A stretch of DNA of 64,000 nt from Vanilla planifolia (GCA_023846275.1 JAIUJO010000089.1:573001-637000); one strand, 5' to 3'; counted from the stretch's first letter, positions 36,214 through 48,002 are shown. Notes: generated by a model from the letters alone, not told the origin. Translations and numbers: made by a program.

Positions 36214-37449
36214 ATGGATAATCTGGGAAAATATAAGAAGCTCTGGAGGAAGTGGGATGCACGTATTTTGATAATGGAAAGCCTCGCGATACAAATTGTG
36301 CTCATCTTCCTTGGACGTTTGAGAAACCCATCAACATTGAGAGCATGGATAAGAATGGCTGTTTGGAGCAACTATCTTTTGGCCAACTGGGTTGCCAACT
36401 TCGTTCTTGGCCAGCTAAGAAGCAGCATGGACGACAATAGCAACAATGTGATCCTCGCATTCTTGGCGTCTTTCCTTCTACTTCACCTTGGTGGCCCAGA
36501 CACCATCACCGCCTATTCCATGGAGGACAATGAGCTGTGGGCTCGACACCTTCTTTCCTTCACCTACGAGCTCATCATTGTCGTCTCTATTCTATTCCTT
36601 TCTCTTCCAAGTAAGCTCCTGCATGCTCCCACCCTGCTCATATTCTTTGTCACCATCGTTAAGTATGCAGAGCGGTCTTACTCACTCTACAGAGTCAGCA
36701 CTGACTGTTTTCACAGCTCCGTGGTCATTTCTAGCAAGCAAAGTCAATTAAACCAGATTTCTTCCAACTGTAGGACAATGGTAGCACGTGTGAAGTACGA
36801 AAATGAAAAAGATAAATTGAAAGCTTTAAAAGGAACTTTCGATATATGCTCGGTCTGCAAGCCTTTCTTCATGGATGTTATTCCACTTGTGGACGTATAC
36901 AAGGTAATCAGAGACATGTTGAAGGAGATGACTGTCAGGGAAGTTTTGGGCCTGACAAGCATGGAAGTCAGCTATGCCTATGATGAGATGTACACGAAGG
37001 GCATCGTTAATTGCTCACATGCTGCCTTCGTCCTCAGGGTTATCTGCTCCTCCGGTATCCTTCTCGCTTTCTTGTTGTTCGTTTTCTCCCCAAAGCATGG
37101 CTTTGACACTAGTGATGTCATGATCACTTATGTCCTGCTTGGAGCTTCCATGTCTCTTGATACCGTTGCTTCTCTCATGTTCTTGCTTTCCAACTGGCCA
37201 ATGATCTTCCTTCTCGAATTTAAGAAACTGGGCAAGTGGGGTTTGCTTTGTGCCCAGCTCATTCTGAGAATAAGGAGAAGATTGTGGTGTAAAAGAAGAT
37301 GGAGTCCTTTAGAGATGCTGCAACTCAACTTGATCACCAACTGCTTCAGGAATCCAGCAGTACAGCTAAAGGAACATGCATCACTAGACAATCCAAGGAA
37401 CAGGAGGATAAACAAATGGGCACGTAGAATAGAATCCAAGTTTAGATGA
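36214..37449 (+). CDS. DUF4220-family plant membrane protein, C-terminally shortened
   Basis: A 411-residue uninterrupted frame and the only long ORF in the window. It has the DUF4220 hallmark HLGGPDTITAYSMEDNELW at residues 91-109, preceded by WSNYLLANWVANFVLGQL (51-68). Predicted membrane segments are near 19-36, 50-67, 79-93, 115-132, 138-150, 268-292 and 300-333. The middle (about 185-265) is hydrophilic, with a VSYAYDEMYTKG segment. The family usually has a DUF594 domain after DUF4220, giving about 600-750 residues. Here the frame stops 80 residues after the last membrane segment, and a DUF594-like tail lies just downstream in another frame. Molecular function is unknown; a stress or defence role is sometimes proposed for the family. 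The start codon is the first ATG of the long frame, after two short upstream ORFs. GC content is far above the flanks, as expected for a real coding exon. Confidence 0.85.
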   Translation: MDNLGKYKKLWRKWDARILIMESLAIQIVLIFLGRLRNPSTLRAWIRMAVWSNYLLANWVANFVLGQLRSSMDDNSNNVILAFLASFLLLHLGGPDTITAYSMEDNELWARHLLSFTYELIIVVSILFLSLPSKLLHAPTLLIFFVTIVKYAERSYSLYRVSTDCFHSSVVISSKQSQLNQISSNCRTMVARVKYENEKDKLKALKGTFDICSVCKPFFMDVIPLVDVYKVIRDMLKEMTVREVLGLTSMEVSYAYDEMYTKGIVNCSHAAFVLRVICSSGILLAFLLFVFSPKHGFDTSDVMITYVLLGASMSLDTVASLMFLLSNWPMIFLLEFKKLGKWGLLCAQLILRIRRRLWCKRRWSPLEMLQLNLITNCFRNPAVQLKEHASLDNPRNRRINKWARRIESKFR

Positions 37450-37680
37450 CCCATTAGAGCATTTGAGGAGGCAACAGTATTGTTCCCGAGCTGGACAAGT
37501 GTATTTTCATCCTAAACTTCATAGTCACATTGGCATGGGTGGAACTTTTGGTGCCAGGAGCGAAGAATACTCAAGCGAGCATGGACAACAGGGGAGGCGA
37601 CATTCTAACTTTTTTTTTGCTACTTGCATCAGCATGTGGGAATGGTGGATGCTTTGGATATTGGCAGATACATGACGGGT
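37450..37680 (+). pseudogene. Remnant of the DUF594 C-terminal end, out of frame with the DUF4220 ORF
   Basis: The frame passing through 37515-37640 reads LNFIVTLAWVELLVPGAKN, then NRGGDILTFFLLLAS. This fits the usual last 40 residues of DUF4220-DUF594 proteins (VWVEML-YAA--C...-GGELLTHVWLLMAH). Most of the DUF594 domain between residue 411 and this tail is missing. An internal deletion with a frame change explains the shortened upstream protein. The alternative, a spliced intron joining the two, is less likely given the short distance of about 70 bases. Confidence 0.55.
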
Positions 37681-37740
37681 GGTGTACTGGACACAGCCAA
37701 AAAGCTATCTTCCTTCATTAAACTATATTTAAGAAATCAT

Positions 37741-39281
37741 CTGCTTTAATGACGACTTGTGAACAAGTGTGAATAATGTATCCATAGGTTCAACTTTCGT
37801 AAAATCACAAATTCTCCTTCAACTGGTCTACAAAAACTGGTCCTCATAGCAATATTGAAGATAATGACACTCCAAAATAAACAGTCTTTCAAAGCATAGT
37901 TTTTTTACATTTGCTCATTGAGAAAGATGAAAGAAAGAAAATATAACTTATTGAAAAAATAATATATAGACATTTGTTCATAAAGAATAATATAATCACA
38001 TAGAAATATTTTATGATAATAAATTAATAATATCAGTGACAAAAAAAGCTTATATTTCATGAAAGAAGAAAAAATATATTTTTTACTCTTTATATTCAAG
38101 TTGTATTCATTTAAAGTTACGAAGGATAAATATGATGAAAAATAGTAATAGTTTTTCAAAATTTATTTTATAATTTTTTTTCATTCAATATAAGTAATCT
38201 CAATAATTGTTCTATTCTTCTTCTCTTACAATTTTTTTTATTTTGGTACTTTTCTAATAAACAATTGCTTCATTTCATGTCTTTGTGCAAAAAATCAAAT
38301 TCCTTTGATACAAATTTTTCTTCTCTGTTAGTTCAAATAATTTTTATATTAAACCAATTTTTTATTTTTATAAGACCTTCAAATTCCTTATATTTTTAAT
38401 ACACCTTTAATTTATAAACTACAAAAGATATCCAACTCATATGAATAAGGTCATAACTAAATAATAATAATATCTATTTTTATTTTGAAATAAAATATTC
38501 ATTTATTTCAAATATCAACATGAACTAACTCAAGAGACTACATAACTTTCTAAAACTTAAGAATGATGATTATTGGTGCTTATCAAAAATATAACTTTCA
38601 CAAATATAATCGACATTAAAAATAAAAAATAGTCATTCAATATTTTTTATTTTATAACTTAAATCTAACAAAATAAAACTAATCATTCTAATAATATCAC
38701 AACTAAGATTATTCTTAACCTCTACTACAAATACATTACTTTTAATATGAATTTTTTTTATTAAAAACACCTCATTGACACAATTCATCCTCAAATATGC
38801 AAAACAATGTTATTATATTACTTATCTAATACTTAACGAACCACAAGCTAAAAATTCAAATACTAAACAAATATCATGTACCAATTTTTTTATCATTTAT
38901 CCTTCGTTATGATTTAAAAAAGTGTCTTGACATCTATTCTATTAACTTAAGTCTTTATTCATATTCACATAAAAGTTTCTAGACTTTGAAACTTAAAAAA
39001 GTCCACATCATTGTAATACTAGATGTTGAATATAAAAGTTAAATGAAATTCGAAACATTGTTTCAAGGCGGCCTTGGTTTACACATCCTTTACACCTCTT
39101 TAAAAGGAAAATATTAATTAACTCAAAATATTAATCAATAATTATTGGCCTCATACATCGCATATATATCTTTAACGATTTGGAAACTAATCAGAATGAT
39201 AAAAGGGAAGCTAAGTAAAGATATAGGTCCTACCAAAAAATGTGATCCCATCTTGCTGAAATCGATTGTTGTTCCCGAGCT
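37741..39281. other. AT-rich intergenic region
   Basis: No gene was found. It separates the DUF4220 gene (plus strand) from the 3' end of SDA1 copy B (minus strand), so the two are convergent. Open frames here (for example 37905-38159 and 39145-39420) are AT-rich chance frames or overlap the SDA1 exon on the opposite strand. Confidence 0.6.
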
Positions 39282-39429
39282 TCACTTCTATGCTTTTGTT
39301 CCCCTAAATTGCTTACCACCATGCCTTTGCCGCATTTTTCTCTTGGCGATAACGTGCTGCTCTTGCTCTTTTGGTAGCCAGTGGCATCACCTTCGAGTGC
39401 TGCTTCAACCTGTTGCATAGCCCACCAGT
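39282..39429 (-). pseudogene. SDA1-B exon E13 (C-terminus)
   Basis: Starts after TTTAACCAG and reads QTGGLCNRLKQHSKVMPLAT then KRARAARYRQEK. After a frame change it reads KQFRGTKA, TAG, K, TGA. The family ends GKQFRGRKAWK, so the tryptophan codon became TAG (39288-39290) and the ancestral stop is TGA at 39282-39284. Confidence 0.9.
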
Positions 39430-39565
39430 CTGGTTAAACAATAATAGCAACTTATCTCAAGCTGAGCCAGACAAAAATAAGCTTTGAAATAACAAAATCA
39501 CGTAACAAAAAAAAAATACATGATGCACTTCCAATTAAAAATGGCAAATGTAACTATGATATAAC

Positions 39566-39673
39566 TTTTTTTTGTTTCACCATAGTTTTAGCCTTGTATT
39601 TTTCTCTATCACCTCTGTCTGCTCGAATGAGAGGTACTCTCTCCTACTTATTAAGCTTGCTCCTGATGTGCAC
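39566..39673 (-). pseudogene. SDA1-B exon E12
   Basis: Reads VHIRSKLNK, TAG (39644-39646), then ERVPLIRADRGDREKYKAK and TMVKQKK. It begins after TGTTTAG. The donor site has decayed to GTTATA. Confidence 0.9.
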
Positions 39674-40409
39674 CTAAACACAACACATTATTATCATTTG
39701 TTAACCAATGAAGTTTAGTAAATTGCTTTTAAAAATGCCAAACCAACTTGGATGTGTTAAACGTCACTCTATGCACTCAACTCAAAGGTAAAATAAATTG
39801 AATACATCCAAGAGGTTCTGATTGTTCTTATTCCTGCCATTTGAATGAGATCATTCCCAAAGAATGGCTGGTGAAAAACATCAAAGAAAGCAACCATGTT
39901 ATAAGACATTAAAAGCAGGAACCTATTAACTATATTTGTGTAGCATTGAGCACAGATTTCTTCATGCTTAAGACAATAAAATTACTGACACAGCTCAATA
40001 ATAATGCTTCCATTAGCTATTTTCTAGATGGAATATAACTTGACACTTTTGTTGGATAAAATAAAACTCAATTTGTGCTAGAACTTACTCGCTATTGCCC
40101 AATCTTACTTCAAATAATGCATGGTCAAAGTATAAAACATGACTTAATCCCTCTAACAATGAAATTAAGTTATATCCTATGAAGAATTATGTGTCCAATA
40201 AAACCACGTCATCGGTATTTCATCTTCAAAATACTAAGTCAAGTCATACACCTACAGGGCTAACTATCTGGCTTCACTTCTCCAAACAAGAACAACATTA
40301 ACATCATCAGGCCATTAAAAGCCATGAAATATGCATGAATAATACACTTTGAGAAGTGAAATCAGAAGGGCCATCAAACCAATAGAATGCAACTATGTTA
40401 GATAATTAC

Positions 40410-40532
40410 CTCAAGTTTAATATGGTTCAAACGTTTTGCACTTAGTTACTTAGAAGATGGAGTTTTAGAAGTTGCTGCTTTATAGCCTTCATCCTTTCTT
40501 AATAGACCACATTGAGACAAGGCCTTCTTTGC
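40410..40532 (-). pseudogene. SDA1-B exon E11
   Basis: Reads AKKALSQCGLLRKDEGYKA, then SKTPSSK, TAA (40446-40448), LSAKRLNHIKLE, and ends GAG|GTAATT. This is the SDA1 segment AKKEA--AL---GL...SSD-LS-KRVD---LE. Its counterpart is missing from copy A. Confidence 0.87.
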
Positions 40533-40782
40533 CTCTTAATTTTCCTAACAAACATTTGAATATGATTTCTCAAGTTAAACTTCTAGTCAAGACATGAAGA
40601 CCCTGCATATAACTTATGCTCATTTATTTGATAACAAAGGAGACTGCCTTCAACTTAAAAGCTTGGTCAAGAACATCTACATGAATAAGGTAATTTTTGC
40701 TAGAGCCATGCTATCAATAAATACAAGATAATCGATGAGCTGCTAAGAAAATTGAATATAGAAGATAAAAGATGAAGTCCAC

Positions 40783-41436
40783 CTTCAGTTCTTTGATAAG
40801 TTAGAAGTCTTCATTAGAAACAATATCATCAACTTCATCAGTTGAAACTTCAGCAGCCTTGATTACTGCAAGTCTTTTAAGAGAACATGGACTTACATCA
40901 ACAGCATTCAGACATTCAACAAAATTGTCTGGCATCCTCTTCTTTTTATTTGACAGATCTTTACCATCGTCAGCATCTTCATCTTGCCCATCAATACGTA
41001 TGGCTTGCACTTCTATTTCTTCTTTCAATTCTTCAGGGTCAAAAACATTTGCCAATTCCCCATCATCTGAACCTTCTTCATCACAGTCATTCCTACAGGC
41101 ATCATCTTCCAAACCATCAATACCACTAGATTGTCCACTTTTAGGGAAAAATTCATTGTCACACTCTCCATCATTTTCTACAGAATCCTCATCTTTTTCA
41201 TATGCAACTCTAGCACAGATATCCATGTCAACTTGTGAGGAATCATTTTCAGCTTCAAAACCATAAACTGCCATTTCATTCCCAAAACTACTATATAAAG
41301 GCTTATCATCGTCTTGTTTAAGTAACTCAACACCGGGCACGTCATTGGCAACACTGACTTCTCCAAATTCTTTTGGTCTGACTTTTGAATCAATGGGATG
41401 ACCTCAGTCTTTCTTCACCAAAGACGAAGAGCATAT
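40783..41436 (-). pseudogene. SDA1-B exon E10 (acidic region)
   Basis: Begins after CTATAG with ICSSSLVKKD, TGA (41404-41406), then KVRPKEFGEVSVANDVPGVE. It then opens into a 179-codon frame (40801-41340) that is strongly acidic (EDDACRNDCDEEGSDDGE), as in SDA1. The frame ends with LKRLAVIKAAEVSTDEVDD and SNEDF; the next codon is TAA (40801-40803) in place of glutamine in EDFQRIKELK. The donor is AAG|GTGGAC. The open frame looks like a small gene but is one exon of the broken SDA1. Confidence 0.9.
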
Positions 41437-41552
41437 CTATAGAAATAAAAAATTAAAATGGAATTTTTTTTCCAAAATATAACAAATTTGTCATTCTTTT
41501 TTAATTGCACCGTTAAGGATGTCGTAAAAAAATAAAAAAGTCAAAAACATAC

Positions 41553-41654
41553 CTCTCTTAATAATTTGATCAAGGATCGTGCAGTAATTGAAACAGCTTT
41601 CTCGTGCAACTTTTTGTACAAGACCAAGTCTTGAAGATGGTCTTCATTCATCAA
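41553..41654 (-). pseudogene. SDA1-B exon E9
   Basis: Intact 34-codon exon with acceptor ACTTAG and donor GAG|GTATGT. It reads LMNEDHLQDLVLYKKLHEK then AVSITARSLIKLLRE, matching LMTEDLLQDL-LYK--HEKAVS-AA-SLI-LFRE of SDA1. Confidence 0.92.
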
Positions 41655-43009
41655 CTAAGTCAGAATGAAAAAAAAAAAAATTAAGAAAGATAATGGTAAC
41701 TGCTCCTTTCATGCTGTCGTAAAAAACATAAAGGAATCCAAATATTCTTTTGTTGGTATGAAGACCAAGAATGAAAGAGCAACAGCTAAGTTTAGGCTGT
41801 CTATAAATACAAATAAATCTTGCTTCCTAGGTTTTGATCACCTAGAAGCATTTTTTTAATGCCGATTAGAAAATATATATCATAATTGAAAACTAAAAAA
41901 TAGTTCAAAAATTTCCACTGATATTCAAATATGAAGGGAAATCATCGTGTAAAGAGAGAAGGATTCATGATGTCACAGAAGTGCTTGAGTAAATATATAA
42001 GGTGCAAATTTCATAATGTATTAGTTCCAACTATCTATCTATGATGCATCTGAACCATATTACTGTTCCTTTCCTTTGAATTCTTGTTTAAGATATGCAG
42101 GCACTTAAATCACATATATTTCCGTCTTTTCAAAGGTGTAATTCATGAAAAATTATAGTATTTATTACTATATCGTATTGTGCACTACTTCTCAAAAAGT
42201 GCATTTGGCAGTACCCAAGCCATTTTAATTAAATATGCTTCATATTTAGGTATAATTGAAATCAATTGCATCAAATGCAAGAGCATTAGTTTGATAGCCT
42301 AAATTATTTAGTTATAAAATGCATTTGCGTTTGTGTATTTAATGTTGATTGTAAACTTTACAAATCCAACACTATGAAATCATTATATTTTGATGCATCT
42401 CAAAAAAATATCATGTGGCTAAGAGCAAGATTTGAAACTTGGGCAAACCATTGAGAAAATCTTGAAATGAGATATCTGCTAGTACATTATTTGTGATTTT
42501 TTGAAGTCTTTTAAATTTTTGTAATAAATTTTTAAAAAGAAAATTAAAACAATATTTTATATAATCCTCTTTATTATTATAAAAAGAATAAGCTTACACT
42601 CCCCAATGCTTTTTAGCTATGCTCTACGCATGAGGAGGTCTGAGAAAAAAAGAACTTTGGAGAAAAGAAGAAGATAATAGCTTATGCTTGGGTCTAGATG
42701 GTTGTAATAACCAAAGCTTCACCTAAGAAAGTCACAGTAGAAACTACTTCAATTTGGGAAAAGAATTTCATAAAAGAGCTCATAACTTGAATTGCATAAA
42801 AAGGACTATTGAAAGTATACTTTTGACTGAGATTTTCCTCCTTTGGAATGTTGTTAAATTTTCTATTGCGCTGCTTGAGCGATGGTTTTGAAGCAACCAA
42901 ATAGTGGGTTGAATTTGTAGTGTTCTTAAGAAAGCCTATGTCACAAACCATACAATAGGCTTAATCGCAAAATATAACATGCAAAAATATACCATACGAT
43001 ATGAGAGAA

Positions 43010-43845
43010 TCACCTTTACAATCGTTGGCACCTGAATTATGGACAATGTTACAATGATATATGATATGATCAACCCTATTGTCATTAGTAGCAAAATTAT
43101 GAGCCACGGTACGACAAGGGCATTATAATCATAACTAGAAGATACTTATTATATAAAAAATATATAGTTTAGAAAAATAATAAAAAAAGAAAACTTAAAA
43201 TAATGTTTAAGAATTTCAAAAATCTTATGAATAAAATAGAAATAATTACTAACAGCATGTAATAAAAATTATAAAAAAAGAAAAGATAAAAAAATGAAAA
43301 GGCAATAAAAGTGACATAAAGGAGTCATCATATGAACAAACTGAAACAATAATATATGTTAGTTAATTTGTGAAATTATTTTAAAATATTATTTTGTATT
43401 GTGATGTACTGTGATATGAGTATACTACATAACATATATTTATCTATACATATGTTTTGATTTATATCACAACATACTATAATTATATACACACAGATAT
43501 GGCAATAAAAAAGTAAAATAAAAAATAGAAATATATGATAGAAAAAGAAATTAAAAGAGAGAGAGAATGATTGACTAAATAAATCTAGAACACGAAAATG
43601 ATGAAATAAGAATGTGGTGATTTATCTATGACCCCATATCGCGATTATTTGATATGAGAGAATCAACTTTTGTATTGTTGGTACCTAAGTTATGAGATAC
43701 CAAAAAACAAAAAACCCTCCGCCACAAATAGAGGATTCTAAACAATGCTTGCAATGGTACAATGGTATATGATACAATCACCCTATTGTTTATTGTAGCT
43801 AAATTGTGAGCCATAGCACGACAAGTACAGCACCATGTTTCTACC
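43010..43845. repeat. Internal direct repeat, copies at about 43010-43130 and 43640-43830
   Basis: Both copies read 'gagagaatcaacttt', 'ttggtacct-a-ttatg', 'acaatg-tatatgata--atcaccctatt', then 'gagccac-g-acgacaag'. The second has an extra block of about 60 bp with 'aaccctccgccacaaatagag'. The frame 43626-43847 on the minus strand is a chance frame across this repeat. Confidence 0.65.
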
Positions 43846-44555
43846 AAAAAGTAGACAATGTGAGCAATGGCTCCATAATAAATTATCTGATATGGAATCC
43901 TGGGTGAGGATAGCGATGATATGAAAAAATTAAAATCTTAAAAATATAAGTAAAAAATTTTAAAAATAAAATAAAAAGAATACAAATATGAGAACAAGAA
44001 AAAAATAATATATGATATTAATATTATATGACAATTATATGTATTATGAGCATATAAATGATGATTCAGCATTTTATATCTTTTATTGATAGCATATATT
44101 ATTCTTAATTATTGCTCCATCTTTATTTAACCACACATCCATATTATTTTATCTTCTTGCAATTAGTAGTTTACAAATTAAGTATATTACGCTTGTTTAT
44201 TTATATTATAAGCCAAGACACATGCATATACAAAGCTAAGGGTTCTTAAAGTATAACTTAAGATTTTGAATTAAATAGCATATTATTTTTTAAACTTTGT
44301 GAAAGACATTAAATGTGAAGACAATTGTTATACTTAGTTGAAAAAAAATACATTTATATACTTTTCAACTTATCTTTCATTTGATAGCTTCAGATCAAGG
44401 TTGTTGCTTTCTATGCTATTATTTTATCTTAAGATATTATATTGGATATTTGATGCTTTTCATCACCTCCACTCAACTTTGGAATTATGTCCTTTAGATT
44501 TGTCACATGCTCTCTTTATTGTACGATATTATGATATTATTGGTATATTTTAATA

Positions 44556-44740
44556 TTAAGCCAAATGGGGAGTGACATTTTGACCCTCAAAAGTGCTAAT
44601 ACCATAAATGTGAACTTTAGGAGTGCATGGATACTGTTGGCTTACCAACAGCTCTTTTCCACCTGCACCAAATTGGATGCTGGCAGAAAGGCAAACCATG
44701 TTACTGCTTTTAAGGGAAGCCACTTGTAAGCCAGCACCAT
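44556..44740 (-). pseudogene. Exon-like terminal frame of an unrecognised gene
   Basis: After a strong acceptor (TGTTTTTTCACAG) the minus strand reads DGAGLQVASLKSSNMVCLSA, SIQFGAGGKELLVSQQYP and KVHIYGISTFEGQ before a stop. Composition is richer and more protein-like than neighbouring chance frames, suggesting the last exon of a gene fragment. I do not recognise the family, and no upstream exon was identified. It sits in the SDA1-B interior on the same strand but matches no SDA1 segment I know. Confidence 0.35.
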
Positions 44741-46185
44741 CTGTGAAAAAACAAAATTGGACACAAAAATTCATCACAAAGGAAACCAAGCAAGGACAAA
44801 AGCACCGATTAAAACAACACAAAAATACTCTACAATAGTGCAAAACAATTCACAAATAAAATTGCTTCAAAGCATAACTAGTTCAACAGAAACCCAATCA
44901 GATGAATAGAACACATACCAATGGCATCCTCAAGCACATCAATAATGACAAAATATTCAATATCTAAACAGAGTATAAAACACCTCAAGATGAGAACGAT
45001 TATGCACAAATTGATTCACTCTTTACCCAAATTACAAATTGACAGGAAATTAAATTTAGTCCATCCATAAGTAAACATAGCTCCACCAGCAAATACAGTT
45101 AATGGAATCCAAAACAAAACCTATCATTCTTAGTATTATTAACTACTATGAATAACTCACTACGTTCATATCAAAACAGAAGTCACTTCAGGAAGTGAAG
45201 TGAAATGTAATAGGTGCCAAGTACTCAAGGAATCAGTATTGGCAAGAAAAAGAGGTTAAAATTTTTCTTCAATTAGAACTCTTAAAAATTGGTGCAGTGG
45301 GAAAAATGCACACCCCAATCCAAGAAGTTTGACGACATTCTATACCAGCCCTAAGATGTTATCCACTATACAATTCAATCTCTGAGCAGCCAAAAGAAGA
45401 ATCAAAATGAATATGCAAAGAAGTACGATTCTAATCTTAGAAAGCAATTAATTTGACAATTGCCTTTTGTGACCATAGGCTTCAAACCAAATTTCAACAA
45501 TTATCAAAAAAGATTTTAAAAATTAAAAAATATCATAAAAGGAAGCACTAATATTGCTCAACAAATCATGTCCTTGAAATTAGACCATTTTGTTAAAAAA
45601 AATAACAAATTCAACTACAGGAATATTTAACATTTTTTACTTGAAAGGCTGATATATTATGCTTTATGTGGAATTAACCTCGCTTGACAAGAAAATGGAC
45701 CCATTTTAATGCTTTTCATAGGTTCGTTAGCATGTTTACAAACACCGAAATCTCCAACAATATTTAAAAATACTAGATAATATTGTGCAATTACAAATTT
45801 TCAAACTATGTAGTTTTTAACAATACAAATGAACTATGAATCTAATTCAATGTTCCTCATTCAATCTTCAGTTATATATATAATAATGACCCACAACACA
45901 CCCATGCAAACAATTTGGAGCCTCAAAAAGAAGTTTAAAAATAAGCAAAAAAATGATAAGGCAAGAATGAAAAAGGGAATATCTAAGAGAACCAAAAAAA
46001 CTGCCATCAAATTATAGGTATCACCATTCAACCATGTAAGGGGAAGCAGACATCATTAACAATAGGGAGAAAACACCATTATAGAAGCAATCACGGCCAA
46101 GAAGTATAAATCTGATTATCTAATAGGTGCCTGCATACTAAAGACATAAAATAACTACTAGGAGATCGACAAAAAAGCTAACCAC

Positions 46186-46239
46186 CTAAAATCGTTCATT
46201 GCATACATGAAGATGATAGAAGACCATCTCTGCAAAGCC
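46186..46239 (-). pseudogene. SDA1-B exon E6
   Basis: Starts after CTCCACAG with GFAEMVFYHLHVCNERF, then TAG at the exon end (TTTTAG|GTGG). Matches -FAE-LFSRLQTCNERFE of SDA1, with the final glutamate codon turned into a stop. Confidence 0.87.
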
Positions 46240-46322
46240 CTGTGGAGTTAGACAAAGTAACAATTACGGCTTGGAACAAGAATTTTCAAAACAAAGCAGG
46301 ACTTCAATTCAAGGTTATTAAC

Positions 46323-46492
46323 CAGTGCGTCTTTAAGATGAATAAGAGGAGGGTAGGAGTGTGCTACTCATTTTTTGATGATTGACCTTGTTGCCTTTTC
46401 ATACCTTGAACAACACGTTGCAATTTTGCCTTTCCTTTTTCTTGCTTGAAGTAGTGCCCTTGTGTTGTGCCCAAATATGTACAAAGATATCA
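46323..46492 (-). pseudogene. SDA1-B exon E5
   Basis: Three frame pieces reconstruct one SDA1 segment: HKGTTSSKKK, then KAKLQRVVQGMKRQQGQSSK, then YPPLIHLKDAL, ending CTG|GTTAAT. The family reads KGT-SSKKKKQAKLQR--RSMKRKQR...SPLNHLKDAQ. At least two frameshifts are present. The exact 5' edge is uncertain by about 30 bases. Confidence 0.87.
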
Positions 46493-47768
46493 CTATTAGA
46501 AAAATATTTAGGAATTCTAGTACCTAACCCAATTCTACAGCAATGATCAAACAGAACAAGCGTTAATCAAAGAAAGTGTTCCATAAGTCAAGTTTTTCCT
46601 TGCAATACAATTACCATAACCAGCATTTTTGTAATCACATAGATTGTAGATAAAAGAAAACAAAATCTTACCAAAACTTGAGAGACTATCGAGAACTTTC
46701 AATGGAAATAGCATGTGTTTTTCAATTTGATAGCATAAATTTCTGTTAAAACAAAAATGTAAACTCATGCTCAAAGTTCAACGGAACAGAGTGAGCAACA
46801 TGAAAATCTATAGATGGAATTGATGCAAAAGAGCTAAAATTCAAAATATACATATCGAAGTTCTGATGACTTTGAAATATTTTTGGTAAGCTTATGTCAC
46901 CCAACCAAACTATAGAGGCCATCTGTGAATATTTTTTTATTTAAGGTATAACGATGACATTTGAAAATTCTCGAATTTATGCATATCAACTTCTCCACCT
47001 CCAAGTGACTAGGTTATTCTTTAAAATGAATGAGCATTGTCACAAAAAACTTCTCTTCTGAATACATAAGAGAAAAAAATATCAGAGTAATATAGCAAAT
47101 CAGCAAGTAAGAAAACCATTTCCAATATAGCATTCCATTCAAACATGTGGAAAATATATTGAAGCACTTATACTAACTCAAGCATGTCTTAATCAAAGCA
47201 CAAACTTTGAGTCAGTGACTAGGAACAAAAAACTGATTGAATGTCCTCAAGTCAAATTGAACAATATAAAAGAAATTTACCCAATTTACCCAATAGCAAA
47301 GACCTGATTAGAATAACACTTTAGTTTTTAATTATTTACGATTTCTAGAACATTAATAAAGATCATTTATTAGTCAAACAAAAGAATAACATGCTGGAAT
47401 GACCATCCTTGTAGATAGAAATCGACATAAAACTTCAAAACTAAATACTCAATTGAAACTTTTACAACTAGAACAAAAAGTCTTTTCCTTTGTTGAATCA
47501 AGACTTGCACAATAGTTTCAATATAAACTATTCGATCCAAAATCCAAGACCAAATTCAAATATTTTGAAAGCCCCATCATCATCTAAAAGTTAAAATGCA
47601 ATATATTTCAATCATTTTTTGCTGACCATTAACACTACAATATATCAAGGACTCTAACACCACCTAGAATATCATATGGAATAACTATGGCATCACTTCA
47701 TGCTTATTGCATCTTCATCACTCCACACAAGAAAGCAAAAAAAAAAATAAATTGTAGACACCAACTAC

Positions 47769-47874
47769 ATGCCTTATAAATGGCTACCCTACTAAGAACG
47801 ATTTGTGGATTTTTGATATATTCATCATCCTCATCACTTGAGGCTTCACTATAATCATCATCATCATCAACACA
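47769..47874 (-). pseudogene. SDA1-B exon E4
   Basis: After GTTATTAG it reads VDDDDDYSEASSDEDDEYIK then NPQIVLSRVAIYKA. This matches DGDDDSDASDSDDE...Q-TLSR-AVYKA of SDA1. The short segment that should precede it (RIMIAAL-FLLDYE) is absent. Confidence 0.88.
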
Positions 47875-48002
47875 CTAATAACAAAGAAGGAAACACAGAG
47901 CCGATACCATGACCATGTGTTCAGCAAAAAGAAACAATAAAAAAGGGATAATAAGATAACTAATGGGACTTAATCAATTATAGAGATAAGGAAAATATCA
48001 AC

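Larger units (their letters stand above)
41655..46185. other. Enlarged interior of SDA1-B; expected exons E7-E8 not found
   Basis: This 4.5-kb stretch should contain the SDA1 exons around the HKL...YV-PHQRD and HD-SR-EAI-VGLN motifs, but no such translation is visible. It contains an internal duplication (43010-43130 and 43640-43830), an exon-like frame at 44556-44740 and AT-rich sequence. The missing exons were probably deleted or replaced. Confidence 0.6.

Noticed and set aside
37128..37454. 108-codon minus-strand frame
   Set aside because: Antisense shadow of the DUF4220 coding sequence, with no independent features.
40859..41266. 135-codon plus-strand open frame, Ser-rich
   Set aside because: It is the antisense shadow of the acidic SDA1 exon E10. 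Asp/Glu codons read as Ser/Phe on the other strand.
42694..42951. 85-codon minus-strand frame with weak resemblance to an Alba-type domain
   Set aside because: The resemblance is only a loose hydrophobic pattern, with no conserved basic motif and no splice context, so no function is assigned.
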